A stretch of DNA of 24,318 bases from Chloroflexota bacterium (GCA_023250255.1 JAHFBB010000001.1:1-24318), one strand, 5' to 3'. Positions 8,342 through 16,111 are shown, numbered from the stretch's first letter. Notes: generated by a model not told the origin, from the letters alone. Numbers and translations are program-made.

Positions 8342-8365
8342 CCCTGGCCTGGCCGATGGTAGGAT
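8338..8365 (+). promoter_or_regulatory. Promoter for tRNA-Pro
   Basis: CTGACC (8338-8343) and TAGGAT (8360-8365) are 16 bases apart, and the tRNA begins 12 bases after the -10 box. The -35 element is the same hexamer, with the same spacing, as in the rph promoter. It also overlaps the stop codon of the preceding gene. Confidence 0.6.
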
Positions 8366-8376
8366 CGGCCGACCGA

Positions 8377-8453
8377 CGGGGTGTAGCGCAGCCTGGTAGC
8401 GCACCTGCTTTGGGAGCAGGAGGTCGACGGTTCGAATCCGTCCACCCCGACCA
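8377..8453 (+). tRNA. tRNA-Pro, anticodon TGG
   Basis: This is a 77-base cloverleaf with a CCA end encoded in the DNA (8451-8453). The acceptor stem CGGGGTG (8377-8383) pairs fully with CACCCCG (8443-8449). The anticodon stem CCTGC/GCAGG encloses the loop TTTGGGA, putting TGG at 8411-8413. The T arm is seen as GACGGTTCGAATCCGTC. UGG reads proline CCN codons. Only eight bases separate it from the stop codon of the convergent LCP gene, and no terminator hairpin is visible between them. Confidence 0.97.
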
Positions 8454-8461
8454 CCACCCCA

Positions 8462-9895
8462 CTAGGACGCGGGCGGACCCTCGGCTGTGGAGCCCAGGTA
8501 CCAGCCGAGCAGCGGAGTATCGGTCCCCAGGATACGGGCCATCTCGGCGCGAATCGCGTCGCGACGCGGAATGATCATGTAGTAGCGCAGCGGATCGACC
8601 GGCGGGTCCACGAAGTCGGGCCAGCCCAGGACCACCCGCTCCACTGATTCGCGGTCGATCACGGTGGCCAGCGCAGCCAGGTCGCCGGCCTGGCTGCGGG
8701 GCACGTCGGTCGAAACGGTTCGCCCGACCGCCTCCATCAGGGCGGGCAGGTCGATCAACAGGTTTGCGTTGCGGACCTTTGCCTGAAGCGCGAGCAGGAC
8801 TTCTTGCTGGCGTGCCGCCCTCCGGTAGTCGTTCTGGCCCACGATCGAACCGTCGGGCATGACCATGATGCCCTTGCGGCTGCGGGCGAAAGCCAGCGCG
8901 TGAACGCCGTCGTAGTGGGCACAGCCTGCCTCGAGGACGATGCCAACCTTCGGAGACCAGGTCGGTCCGCTGTAGGTCGGGTCCTCGAGCCGCCCCGGCA
9001 GGCAGAGGTCGACCCCGCCGAGGGCGTCGATCAGCGAGGCGAAGCCGAGCAGGTCGATCCAGGCAACCTGGTGGATGGTGATCCCCAGGTACAGGCCCAG
9101 GGCCTGGGACAGCGTCCGGGTCCCGCAATCGGTCCCCACCGGGAGGTCGGGGCACCAGAGCTGCGGATTGGCGTTCGCCGTGGCGGCAAGTTCGTTCACC
9201 TTCACCGGGAAAAAACCGTCGGGGTAGATCCTTCGGTCCGGCAGGGGCACGAAGCCGGTATCGCGGGGCACGGAGATCATCGCGGCGCTGTGGGTAACCG
9301 GATCCACCGAGACGACCATCATGGTATCGGTCAGTTCTTCCTGGCGGCCGGGGGCCGAGTCGTAGCCCAGAAGCAGGAAGTTGATGCGCTCGGTCCCGTC
9401 CCAACCGTACCCGTCCGGCTCGTCGTCCAGATGGCCGGCCACCGGGGTGGTCGGGCCGCCCTGTCCAAAGATGGTCGCCAGGGTGTGGTCGGCGGTGGTC
9501 AGAATGACACCGGCCCACAGGTGCGAGACCAGGGTCGCGGCCAGGAGCAGGATGATCACCGCCAGGTTGGCCATGCCCGGCTGTCGACGCGCGCTGAATC
9601 CGGCGTGACCGATGGCGAACAGGCGCCAACTGAGAAGGGCGAGGTCCAGGACGAGTACGCCGAGCAATACGCCGGGAGCAAGCAAGGCTCGCGCGAGGGT
9701 CGCCGATCCGGTCATCCAGCCGACGATTGCCAATCCCAACAGGACGAGCACGGGTAGCACCAGGATGAATGCCAGCCGGGGTCGACCGATGTACGCCTGG
9801 CCAAGACCGGGGATCAGGAACGAGAGGAGTGCGGCCAGGGCGGGTACCGGACCCCGTACGGGTCGGTGCGCCACCGGCAGCGCAGATTCAGACAT
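8462..9895 (-). CDS. LytR-CpsA-Psr (LCP) family protein with an N-terminal multi-pass membrane domain
   Basis: LCP proteins transfer polyprenyl-pyrophosphate-linked glycopolymers onto peptidoglycan or proteins outside the membrane. This 477-residue protein begins with about four membrane segments (within residues 15-135), starting with ALLSFLIPGLGQAYIGRPR. The extracellular LCP domain follows from about residue 168 with INFLLLGYDSAPG, TDTMMVVSVDP, MISVPRDTGF, LIDALGGVDLCLPG, HALAFARSRKG and DYRRAARQQEVLLAL. These include the conserved Asp and Arg residues that bind the pyrophosphate head group. I chose ATG 9895 because the first in-frame Met (9973) lies upstream of the promoter; GTG 9898 is an alternative. 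It is a paralogue of the LCP gene at 16125-17510 with the same domain order. It converges on tRNA-Pro with an eight-base gap. Confidence 0.9.
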   Translation of the reverse strand: MSESALPVAHRPVRGPVPALAALLSFLIPGLGQAYIGRPRLAFILVLPVLVLLGLAIVGWMTGSATLARALLAPGVLLGVLVLDLALLSWRLFAIGHAGFSARRQPGMANLAVIILLLAATLVSHLWAGVILTTADHTLATIFGQGGPTTPVAGHLDDEPDGYGWDGTERINFLLLGYDSAPGRQEELTDTMMVVSVDPVTHSAAMISVPRDTGFVPLPDRRIYPDGFFPVKVNELAATANANPQLWCPDLPVGTDCGTRTLSQALGLYLGITIHQVAWIDLLGFASLIDALGGVDLCLPGRLEDPTYSGPTWSPKVGIVLEAGCAHYDGVHALAFARSRKGIMVMPDGSIVGQNDYRRAARQQEVLLALQAKVRNANLLIDLPALMEAVGRTVSTDVPRSQAGDLAALATVIDRESVERVVLGWPDFVDPPVDPLRYYMIIPRRDAIRAEMARILGTDTPLLGWYLGSTAEGPPAS

Positions 9896-9944
9896 CACGA
9901 ATTCGGACAACACCAAGCAAGGGGTGGAACGGGCGGGAGCCGCG

Positions 9945-9973
9945 AGTATAGGGAAGGACGGCGTCCGGCTCAA
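9945..9973 (-). promoter_or_regulatory. Sigma-70-like promoter for the first LCP gene
   Basis: On the minus strand, TTGAGC (9973-9968) is followed after 17 bases by TATACT (9950-9945). This is the closest match to the standard sigma-70 consensus in the window. The predicted transcript has a leader of about 40 bases before ATG 9895, without an obvious Shine-Dalgarno sequence. The intergenic region also carries the divergent promoter of the diguanylate cyclase gene. Confidence 0.7.
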
Positions 9974-10011
9974 CTCCGTTGCGGGTGCGCACCGCCGAAC
10001 GGCACGATTCT

Positions 10012-10041
10012 TTGCGTCCGGTCCCCCCGCGAACCTAGACT
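10012..10041 (+). promoter_or_regulatory. Promoter for the diguanylate cyclase gene
   Basis: TTGCGT (10012-10017), an 18-base spacer and TAGACT (10036-10041) precede ATG 10053 by 11 bases. That leaves at most about five bases of leader and no room for a Shine-Dalgarno sequence. It is divergent from the LCP promoter about 40 bases away. Confidence 0.5.
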
Positions 10042-10052
10042 AGCCCCGGCCC

Positions 10053-11426
10053 ATGTCGCCCGAAGCCATCTTCCTCGCCGTTTCCGCCATGGTTGCCGGG
10101 GTCGTGACCTTGGCCGCCCTGCTCGCGCTGCTGCCGGAGCGGCGGGCCGCGAGAACGCCGGAGCCCACTGGCGCCGCTTCAGGCGCCGAAGAGCCCGCGC
10201 CCCTCCCTCCCGATCCTCCGTACCGGTCTGCGGTCCGGGTGGTGTGGTGGGTGGCCAGTGCCGGGGTCCTCATTGGGGTCGGCGTGGCCGATATCTTCGG
10301 CGACACCCAGACCGCGATCTACGCGCTCGGCGGCCTCTCGGTGGTCTCGGTTCTGGTATTTCACGAGTTCCTGCCCCGGCGCTGGCAGCGACCGTGGCTT
10401 GCCGGCCTCGAGTGCCTCGCGGCGACCGGACTGGGTGCTGCCCTGCTGCTGGTCACCGGCTATGGCAGTTCCGCGTTTGCCGGCGTGCTGGCCATCCCGG
10501 TGGTTGCCGTCGCCCTGGCAGGAGGATACGCACCGGCCATCGGCGCCGCCTTGCTGGCAACCGCGGCGTACCTCGGGGTCATCGCTGTTGACCCGCGGTG
10601 GGGGACCTATACCAGCGCCGACGTCCTCGGCTTCGCAATGACCATTGGCGCCGTGTGGCTGATCGCCGCCCTGGCATCGGTCTTCTCCGAGAGCGAGCGG
10701 AGTGCGAGGCGCGAAGCCGCGGCCCGCTCGACCATTGATCCACTGACCGGCCTCCAGAACCGGTCAGAGTTGGCGATGAGCGTCCAGCTCGAGGTTCGGC
10801 GATCGCGCCGCAGTGGGCGCGGTTTCTGCCTGCTGATGGTGGACCTCGACGGCTTGAAGGCGCTGAACGACACGCTCGGGCACGCTCGCGGGGACACGGG
10901 CCTCCAGGACCTCGGCGGGGTCATTCGCAGCTCGATTCGTGCGGTCGACTCGGCATACCGCTACGGCGGTGATGAATTCACCGTCCTTCTGCCTGAGACG
11001 GATTTCCGGGGAGCGTTCGTCGTGGCGGAGAAGATCCGCACGGGAGCCGAGGAGATCGGGGAGCGAACCGCCCGACTCGGGGTGAGCACAGGCGTGAGCA
11101 TCGGACTGGCCGCCTTCCCCGAGGACGGATCCACCGCCGATGAGCTCATGCTGGCCGCCGACCGGGCGCTGTACACAGCCAAGGCGGCCGGCAAGAACCA
11201 GATCAGCGGCTACGTGCGCGGTCCGCGCTCCGGTCCGCGACCACCCGCCCCGGCGGCGCCGCCAGGTCCCACATCAGTCGATGCCGAACCCGACCCGACC
11301 GTGGTTCGGCGCCAGATCGAGAATGCGAACCAGCGCTTTGATTCGGACCATAGGATCCGCCAGGCGATGGACGCCTTCCTCTCTCCCGCTCCCGAGTCCG
11401 CACCTCCCGCAGAGCGCATCGCCTAG
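10053..11426 (+). CDS. Membrane-bound diguanylate cyclase (GGDEF)
   Basis: This 457-residue protein should make the second messenger cyclic di-GMP from GTP at the cytoplasmic face of the membrane. About six hydrophobic segments occupy residues 3-212. The GGDEF domain begins near residue 228 (TIDPLTGLQNRSEL). It continues with LLMVDLDGLKALNDTLGHARGD and the active-site GGDEF at residues 305-309. An inhibitory-site motif RAVD (296-299) sits exactly five residues before GGDEF, so product inhibition is likely. VSIGLAAFPEDG and AADRALYTAKAAGKNQ complete the domain. A proline-rich, low-complexity tail of about 70 residues follows. There is no EAL domain. The membrane sensor does not match a named domain that I recognise. 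ATG 10053 is supported by the promoter position. Confidence 0.93.
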   Translation: MSPEAIFLAVSAMVAGVVTLAALLALLPERRAARTPEPTGAASGAEEPAPLPPDPPYRSAVRVVWWVASAGVLIGVGVADIFGDTQTAIYALGGLSVVSVLVFHEFLPRRWQRPWLAGLECLAATGLGAALLLVTGYGSSAFAGVLAIPVVAVALAGGYAPAIGAALLATAAYLGVIAVDPRWGTYTSADVLGFAMTIGAVWLIAALASVFSESERSARREAAARSTIDPLTGLQNRSELAMSVQLEVRRSRRSGRGFCLLMVDLDGLKALNDTLGHARGDTGLQDLGGVIRSSIRAVDSAYRYGGDEFTVLLPETDFRGAFVVAEKIRTGAEEIGERTARLGVSTGVSIGLAAFPEDGSTADELMLAADRALYTAKAAGKNQISGYVRGPRSGPRPPAPAAPPGPTSVDAEPDPTVVRRQIENANQRFDSDHRIRQAMDAFLSPAPESAPPAERIA

Positions 11427-11510
11427 TCAGACCCGTTGACCGCCGGCACATGACCGGAAGGTCCGGGGGGTTCCGCCGATCGCGCCATATGCCGAATTGG
11501 CCCCTCCCCA

Positions 11511-11516
11511 TAGGTT
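11511..11516 (+). promoter_or_regulatory. Candidate -10 box placed for leaderless transcription of the caspase-like gene
   Basis: TAGGTT (11511-11516) lies six bases before the GTG start at 11523. The position matches the leaderless arrangement seen at rph, the second LCP gene and the PLP-enzyme gene. No clear -35 element is seen. Confidence 0.45.
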
Positions 11517-11522
11517 TGGGAT

Positions 11523-13025
11523 GTGTTTCGTCGACTTTCTGCCGCCGTGGGCAGTCTGCTGGTGGTTGCCACCATGCAGGCCGGCGCCCTGGCCCCATCG
11601 GTCCATGCCACGGTGGAACCGATCAAGGTGACCATCATCGTGGGTCCGGTTGGTGCCACCACGGCAAATTACCGGAGCCGTGCTGACACCTTGGCTGCAA
11701 CTGCCGAAGCAGCGGGCGCGGTGGTCACCAAGGTCTACAGCCCTGATGCCACCTGGGCGAACGTCATGACCGCGGTGAATGGCGCCAACGTGGTGGTGTA
11801 CTTGGGGCACGGCAACGGTTTCCCAAACCCGTACAGCGCGACGCTCGGTCCCGAGCGGGTGGACGGCTGGGGCCTGAACCGGGTTGCCGGCATTGATCCG
11901 GCCGACCCGACCGGCGATGGTGACAACTGGTCCACCAATCTGGCGTACTGCGGCGAGGCCGCCCTCGAGGGCAAGCCCCTGCCGGCCGGCAGTCCGCAGG
12001 CCACTTATTGCGCCGGCGGCCCGATTACACCGGCCCCGGCCTGGGTGATGATCTATTCCAACGCCTGCTACACGCCCGGTGCCGGCGAGACCGAATCGAC
12101 CACGCCGACCAGCGAGTCGACGGCCCTGTCGCGGGTGGCGAACTATTCGCGTCCGGCCCTTGCGTTGAACGCGGGTGCCTATTTCGCCAGCGACATCGGC
12201 TCCGGCTCGGTGCTGGACAAGGTCCTGCGGAATCGAGACCTGGGATTCGGCGACATTTTCTCCATGGCCAGTGGCTTCAGTGCCGTCGCCCTGCGCACGT
12301 TCCCACACCCGACCAGCGCCGGCGACCAGGTCTGGATCCAGCGCACCAGCGGACCCGGCGGGATCCAAAGTTACTGGTACGCCTTCGGCGGCGATCCGAC
12401 GCAGACCCCGAACGGCGGTCATGCCGCGCTGAGCGGCGATTACATCCGTCCCACGGTCCTCAGCCGCACCCCGGCCGCCGGGGTGACCACGGCCTCGATG
12501 AGCACCACCGTGACGATCGGCTTCTCCGAGCCGGTCAGCGGGGTGAATGGCACATCGGTCCGAGTTCGGGATACCCTCAGCGGGGGCCTCTACAGCGGGA
12601 CGGTGACCTACGATCCGGGGACGGCCACCGCCACCTTCGTCGGCGCCTTCCCGTTCCAGCCGGCGCGCCGCTACCAGGTCGAACTCAGTGGCGCGATCGG
12701 CGACAGCGTCGGCAACCCCCTGCTGGCGACGAGTTGGTCGTGGACGACGACCGCCTGGGAGGTCTACAGCCCGTGGCGCAGCGTCCGCTTCAGCCCGGCA
12801 TCGTTCACCGGCTACCGCTTCTACACCGGCGGGGTGGTCGCCGCCATGAAGGCCTGGGTGGTGACCGCCGACACGGTCGTCCAGGTCAGCCGCCGGGCCC
12901 GGATCCCCGGGCAGCCGAACGTCAGTGGCGCCTGGTACTTCCTTGAGAGCGGCCCGCTTGCCGGCTGGTGGGTCCGCGAACGCTGGAGCAACACCCCCGC
13001 GGGCTTCAACCCGACCCTGCTCTAG
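11523..13025 (+). CDS. Secreted protein with a caspase-like His/Cys dyad, Ig-like (Big_5) domain and repeated C-terminal domain
   Basis: I do not recognise a named family. A signal peptide is clear: MFRR, a hydrophobic stretch, then ending near SVHA (residue 29). The next 270 residues resemble a clan CD (caspase/CHAT-type) fold. A hydrophobic strand leads into YLGHGNG, giving His96-Gly97, and a second strand leads into YSNACYTPG, giving Cys182. This His-Gly and Cys spacing, each after a beta strand, is the pattern of such dyads; peptidase activity is inference. Residues 309-410 form an Ig-like domain of the SbsA/Big_5 type (RPTVLSRTPAAGV, then TIGFSEPV). Residues 411-500 form an aromatic-rich domain ending WVRERWSNTPAGFNPTLL. 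These last 192 residues are identical to the end of the GH18 protein. GTG 11523 fits both the signal peptide and the upstream TAGGTT box. Confidence 0.8.
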   Translation: MFRRLSAAVGSLLVVATMQAGALAPSVHATVEPIKVTIIVGPVGATTANYRSRADTLAATAEAAGAVVTKVYSPDATWANVMTAVNGANVVVYLGHGNGFPNPYSATLGPERVDGWGLNRVAGIDPADPTGDGDNWSTNLAYCGEAALEGKPLPAGSPQATYCAGGPITPAPAWVMIYSNACYTPGAGETESTTPTSESTALSRVANYSRPALALNAGAYFASDIGSGSVLDKVLRNRDLGFGDIFSMASGFSAVALRTFPHPTSAGDQVWIQRTSGPGGIQSYWYAFGGDPTQTPNGGHAALSGDYIRPTVLSRTPAAGVTTASMSTTVTIGFSEPVSGVNGTSVRVRDTLSGGLYSGTVTYDPGTATATFVGAFPFQPARRYQVELSGAIGDSVGNPLLATSWSWTTTAWEVYSPWRSVRFSPASFTGYRFYTGGVVAAMKAWVVTADTVVQVSRRARIPGQPNVSGAWYFLESGPLAGWWVRERWSNTPAGFNPTLL

Positions 13026-13047
13026 TCCGGCTGGGGGACTGCCGCAG
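12446..13047 (+). repeat. 602-bp direct repeat, copy 1
   Basis: This copy appears identical, base by base, to 15501-16102. It encodes the Ig-like domain and the C-terminal domain, the TAG stop codon and 22 bases after the stop. The left edge coincides with the start of the Ig-like domain. The flanks differ at once on both sides (T versus C on the left, T versus C on the right). There are no terminal inverted repeats or target-site duplications. Confidence 0.95.
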
Positions 13048-13054
13048 TGATTCG

Positions 13055-13060
13055 TACTAT
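13055..13060 (+). promoter_or_regulatory. Candidate -10 box for the GH18 gene
   Basis: TACTAT begins eight bases after the right end of the direct repeat. It would give a leader of about 90 bases before GTG 13156. The second repeat copy also has a -10-like box (TATCAT) just after its right end. No clear -35 element is seen. Confidence 0.35.
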
Positions 13061-13102
13061 GGGGATTCCGCCTTCGCGTCGGTACGGTTCGGTGCAGTTG
13101 AG

Positions 13103-13146
13103 TGCCGAGCGGTCCGCTGGGCCGCGGCTCGGGCAACGGAGGTGAG
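13103..13146 (+). promoter_or_regulatory. Leader hairpin and strong Shine-Dalgarno sequence of the GH18 gene
   Basis: TGCCGAGC (13103-13110) can pair with GCTCGGGCA (13127-13135) with one bulged G, forming an eight-base-pair stem. Two bases later comes GGAGGTGAG (13138-13146), a near-perfect complement of the 16S 3' end. The distance from this site to GTG 13156 (nine bases) is on the long side. No other in-frame start fits better. Confidence 0.45.
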
Positions 13147-13155
13147 TCGAAAGCG

Positions 13156-16080
13156 GTGGGTACCGATCGACGCAAGCTGACGGCTATTGCGTTCTGCGCG
13201 CTGGTTGCGCTGACCAGCGTGTTCACGCCGACGGGCGCGGCCGCCAGTAGTGGATCCTCGCAGCCGACCCCAGGGGTTGGCCATTGGGACGTGCCGCCAC
13301 CGATCGCCGATGGGCCGATCACCCTTCCCAGCGGGAAGGTCCTCGCTGTCCCGCCGCGCGGGTCTGTCGAGTATTCGATTCAGGCCGAGATGCTCGCCGC
13401 CCATTCCGGGGACCGACCCTCATTCGTCCCAGGCGCGCGGCCGGAACCCATGCCCGGATCGCTGGCACGGGTTGGCGGTGAGACCGCCACCGCGCTCAAC
13501 GCTCCCAGCGAACCTCGGCTCAGCGGGGACGCCTCGACTCCTTCGTCGATGCCGAACGGACTGCGCAAGGAGGTTCTCGGGTTCCTGCCGTACTGGTTCC
13601 TTGGCGATTCCGATCTCCAGTGGATGCAATACCAACTGGTCTCGACGATCGCCTACTTCGGGGTCGCGGCGAACGCTGACGGGAGCCTGGCAACGACCTC
13701 GAGTGGCTGGAGCGGCTGGAATTCATCGGCCATGACCGGGGTCATCAACAGCGCCCATGCCCGCGGGGTCAGAGTCGTCCTGACGGTCACCATGATGGCC
13801 TGGGACGGGGGAGCCGCGCAGGCATCTCTCCTAGGCAGCAGCGCCGCCCGCGAACGCCTGGTGGGAGCCATCGTGGCTGCCGTTCGCAACCGGAACGCCG
13901 ACGGCGTGAACCTCGACTTCGAGCCGGTGTACACCGCCCAGCGCGACCAGTACACCTCGTTCGTCCGCCAGCTCAAGGCCGCCCTCGTCGCGGGGGGAGT
14001 CGGGTCATACCTGACCGTATGCACAACTGCCGGCGCCGCCACCTGGTCGAGCGGATACGACGTGAGTGGCCTGGTGGCCGCCGGCGCCTCAGACGCGCTC
14101 TTCGTCATGGGATACGACTACAGCTGGTCCGGGTCGGCGCGGGCCGGTGGGGTTGCCCCGATGGATTCCCCCTATATCCTCGACGTCGGCGAGTCGGTGC
14201 GCGACTTCCTCGACCTCATCCCCGGCAACAAGGTGATCTGGGGCGTGCCGTACTACGGGCGGACCTGGCACACGACCTCCGACGGCCTCAACTCTCCCAC
14301 GGTCAGCGGGGCGTCGGGTCAGTCCAAGGCGTACTACTACACCGGCAACCTGAAGTTGGCTCTGCAGCATGGCCACCGCTGGGATTCGGTCGGCCAGGTT
14401 CCATGGTTCAGCTACTGGGACACGACCGCCGCGACATGGGTTCAGGGCTATTACGACGATGTCGCCTCGCTCTCCCGGAAGTGGGACATGGTCAATGACC
14501 TGGGGCTGCTGGGTACCGGCATGTGGACCCTGCTCATGGATCAGGGAACGAGCGATCTCTGGAACCTGATCGCTGGCAAGTTCGTCACGGACACGACGCC
14601 CCCAACGGGCGGAGTCACGACCTTGCCGGCGATGACCGATGCACATGCTGCCCTCGTGAGCTGGAGGGCCGTGGACGTGGGTTCCGGCGTCGCCTCCTAC
14701 ACCATCGAGTCGCGGGACGTAACGGCGGCGACCGACTGGACGAACTGGCTGAGCAATACCACCCGCACGTCCGCCTATTGGATCGGGGTGCCGGGCCACA
14801 CGTACGACTTCCGCGTATCAGCCATCGACAATCTCGGTAACCGGCAGCCATGGCAATCATCGATCGGCATGCCGACGTCGGTTACGCCCGGCGCCTTCGC
14901 TCAAGTGGTCTCCGATACGTTGAATGTGCGGGCGGCGGCCGGGACAAGTTTCACCGTGCTGGATCGATTGAGTCGCGGCGATCGGGTGGCCGTCCTGTCC
15001 GGACCGGTGGCGGCGGGTGGCTACCAATGGTTCTCCGTCCAATTCGGATTCGCCGAGTGGCCGTCCTCGGATTATCCGCGCACCGGCTGGGTGGCAGCCG
15101 GTAGCGGCGCTACCGCGTACCTTCTCCCGACCAGTCCGGTGACCCAGACGCGTCTTGCACCCTCGATCACCGACTACGCGGTGAGTCCCGTCCGCTTCCA
15201 GCCCTCGGCGGACATGGCCGCCATCATCACGGTGCGCTACCGGCTGTCAGCAGATGCGGCTTCGGTTCGGCTCGATGTCGTGAATGGTGCATCGGCGGTG
15301 ATTCGCTCGTACGACCTCGGAGGCAAGGTGGCCGGCGCCCAGTCGGCGACCTGGGATGGCCGAACCTCGACCACCGAGCCGGCGCCGCCCGGACGATATC
15401 TGCTGCGGATCACAGCAGTCGACACCGCGACCCATGTTTCGCCGGCCGCCGGGGTGGACGCCGCCGTCCTCGCAACCTGGGGAGTGGAATCCGATCTGAC
15501 CCGTCCCACGGTCCTCAGCCGCACCCCGGCCGCCGGGGTGACCACGGCCTCGATGAGCACCACCGTGACGATCGGCTTCTCCGAGCCGGTCAGCGGGGTG
15601 AATGGCACATCGGTCCGAGTTCGGGATACCCTCAGCGGGGGCCTCTACAGCGGGACGGTGACCTACGATCCGGGGACGGCCACCGCCACCTTCGTCGGCG
15701 CCTTCCCGTTCCAGCCGGCGCGCCGCTACCAGGTCGAACTCAGTGGCGCGATCGGCGACAGCGTCGGCAACCCCCTGCTGGCGACGAGTTGGTCGTGGAC
15801 GACGACCGCCTGGGAGGTCTACAGCCCGTGGCGCAGCGTCCGCTTCAGCCCGGCATCGTTCACCGGCTACCGCTTCTACACCGGCGGGGTGGTCGCCGCC
15901 ATGAAGGCCTGGGTGGTGACCGCCGACACGGTCGTCCAGGTCAGCCGCCGGGCCCGGATCCCCGGGCAGCCGAACGTCAGTGGCGCCTGGTACTTCCTTG
16001 AGAGCGGCCCGCTTGCCGGCTGGTGGGTCCGCGAACGCTGGAGCAACACCCCCGCGGGCTTCAACCCGACCCTGCTCTAG
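13156..16080 (+). CDS. Secreted GH18 glycosidase-like protein with Fn3, SH3b, FlgD-Ig-like, Big_5 and repeated C-terminal domains
   Basis: This 974-residue exported protein has a signal peptide (MGTDRRK, hydrophobic core, ending near TGAAAS) and a linker of about 100 residues. A GH18 barrel (about 135-470) follows, starting LGFLPYWFLGDSDLQW. The catalytic motif DGVNLDFE is at 249-256, with Glu256 as the proton donor and Asp254. The motif form and MGYDYSWSG resemble the spore-cortex/YaaH-type GH18 enzymes, so the substrate may be peptidoglycan or another N-acetylglucosamine polymer. Then come an Fn3-like domain (480-569), an SH3b domain (581-649, DTLNVRAAAGTSFTVLDRL), a FlgD-Ig-like domain (about 667-762), the Ig-like Big_5 domain (783-884) and the C-terminal domain (885-974). 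The last two are identical to those of the preceding gene. GTG 13156 is chosen for the signal peptide and the upstream GGAGGTGAG. Confidence 0.87.
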   Translation: MGTDRRKLTAIAFCALVALTSVFTPTGAAASSGSSQPTPGVGHWDVPPPIADGPITLPSGKVLAVPPRGSVEYSIQAEMLAAHSGDRPSFVPGARPEPMPGSLARVGGETATALNAPSEPRLSGDASTPSSMPNGLRKEVLGFLPYWFLGDSDLQWMQYQLVSTIAYFGVAANADGSLATTSSGWSGWNSSAMTGVINSAHARGVRVVLTVTMMAWDGGAAQASLLGSSAARERLVGAIVAAVRNRNADGVNLDFEPVYTAQRDQYTSFVRQLKAALVAGGVGSYLTVCTTAGAATWSSGYDVSGLVAAGASDALFVMGYDYSWSGSARAGGVAPMDSPYILDVGESVRDFLDLIPGNKVIWGVPYYGRTWHTTSDGLNSPTVSGASGQSKAYYYTGNLKLALQHGHRWDSVGQVPWFSYWDTTAATWVQGYYDDVASLSRKWDMVNDLGLLGTGMWTLLMDQGTSDLWNLIAGKFVTDTTPPTGGVTTLPAMTDAHAALVSWRAVDVGSGVASYTIESRDVTAATDWTNWLSNTTRTSAYWIGVPGHTYDFRVSAIDNLGNRQPWQSSIGMPTSVTPGAFAQVVSDTLNVRAAAGTSFTVLDRLSRGDRVAVLSGPVAAGGYQWFSVQFGFAEWPSSDYPRTGWVAAGSGATAYLLPTSPVTQTRLAPSITDYAVSPVRFQPSADMAAIITVRYRLSADAASVRLDVVNGASAVIRSYDLGGKVAGAQSATWDGRTSTTEPAPPGRYLLRITAVDTATHVSPAAGVDAAVLATWGVESDLTRPTVLSRTPAAGVTTASMSTTVTIGFSEPVSGVNGTSVRVRDTLSGGLYSGTVTYDPGTATATFVGAFPFQPARRYQVELSGAIGDSVGNPLLATSWSWTTTAWEVYSPWRSVRFSPASFTGYRFYTGGVVAAMKAWVVTADTVVQVSRRARIPGQPNVSGAWYFLESGPLAGWWVRERWSNTPAGFNPTLL

Positions 16081-16102
16081 TCCGGCTGGGGGACTGCCGC
16101 AG
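15501..16102 (+). repeat. 602-bp direct repeat, copy 2
   Basis: This is the second copy of 12446-13047, offset by 3055 bases and in the same orientation and reading frame. It covers codons for the Ig-like and terminal domains, the TAG stop and 22 bases beyond it. The right end stops nine bases before the -10-like TATCAT box of the second LCP gene. I saw no mismatch on reading both copies in parallel. Confidence 0.95.
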
Positions 16103-16111
16103 CAACACCGG

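Noticed and set aside
9896..9973. An earlier in-frame start (9973) for the first LCP gene
   Set aside because: The codon lies in the -35 box of a good TTGAGC-17-TATACT promoter, so it would not be in the transcript.
13026..13047. The 22 bases after the repeat-encoded stop as an intrinsic terminator
   Set aside because: AGTCC and GGACT can pair over a seven-base loop, but the stem is only five pairs and there is no T tract.
11427..13322. Long open frame of 631 codons on the minus strand opposite the caspase-like gene
   Set aside because: It is a high-GC shadow frame: rich in Arg, Gly, His and Pro, with no domain signature, start signal or signal peptide. The plus-strand gene has all of these.
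12446..16102. The 602-bp repeat as an insertion sequence or composite transposon
   Set aside because: There is no transposase, terminal inverted repeat or target duplication. The repeat is coding, in frame, and ends just after a stop codon.
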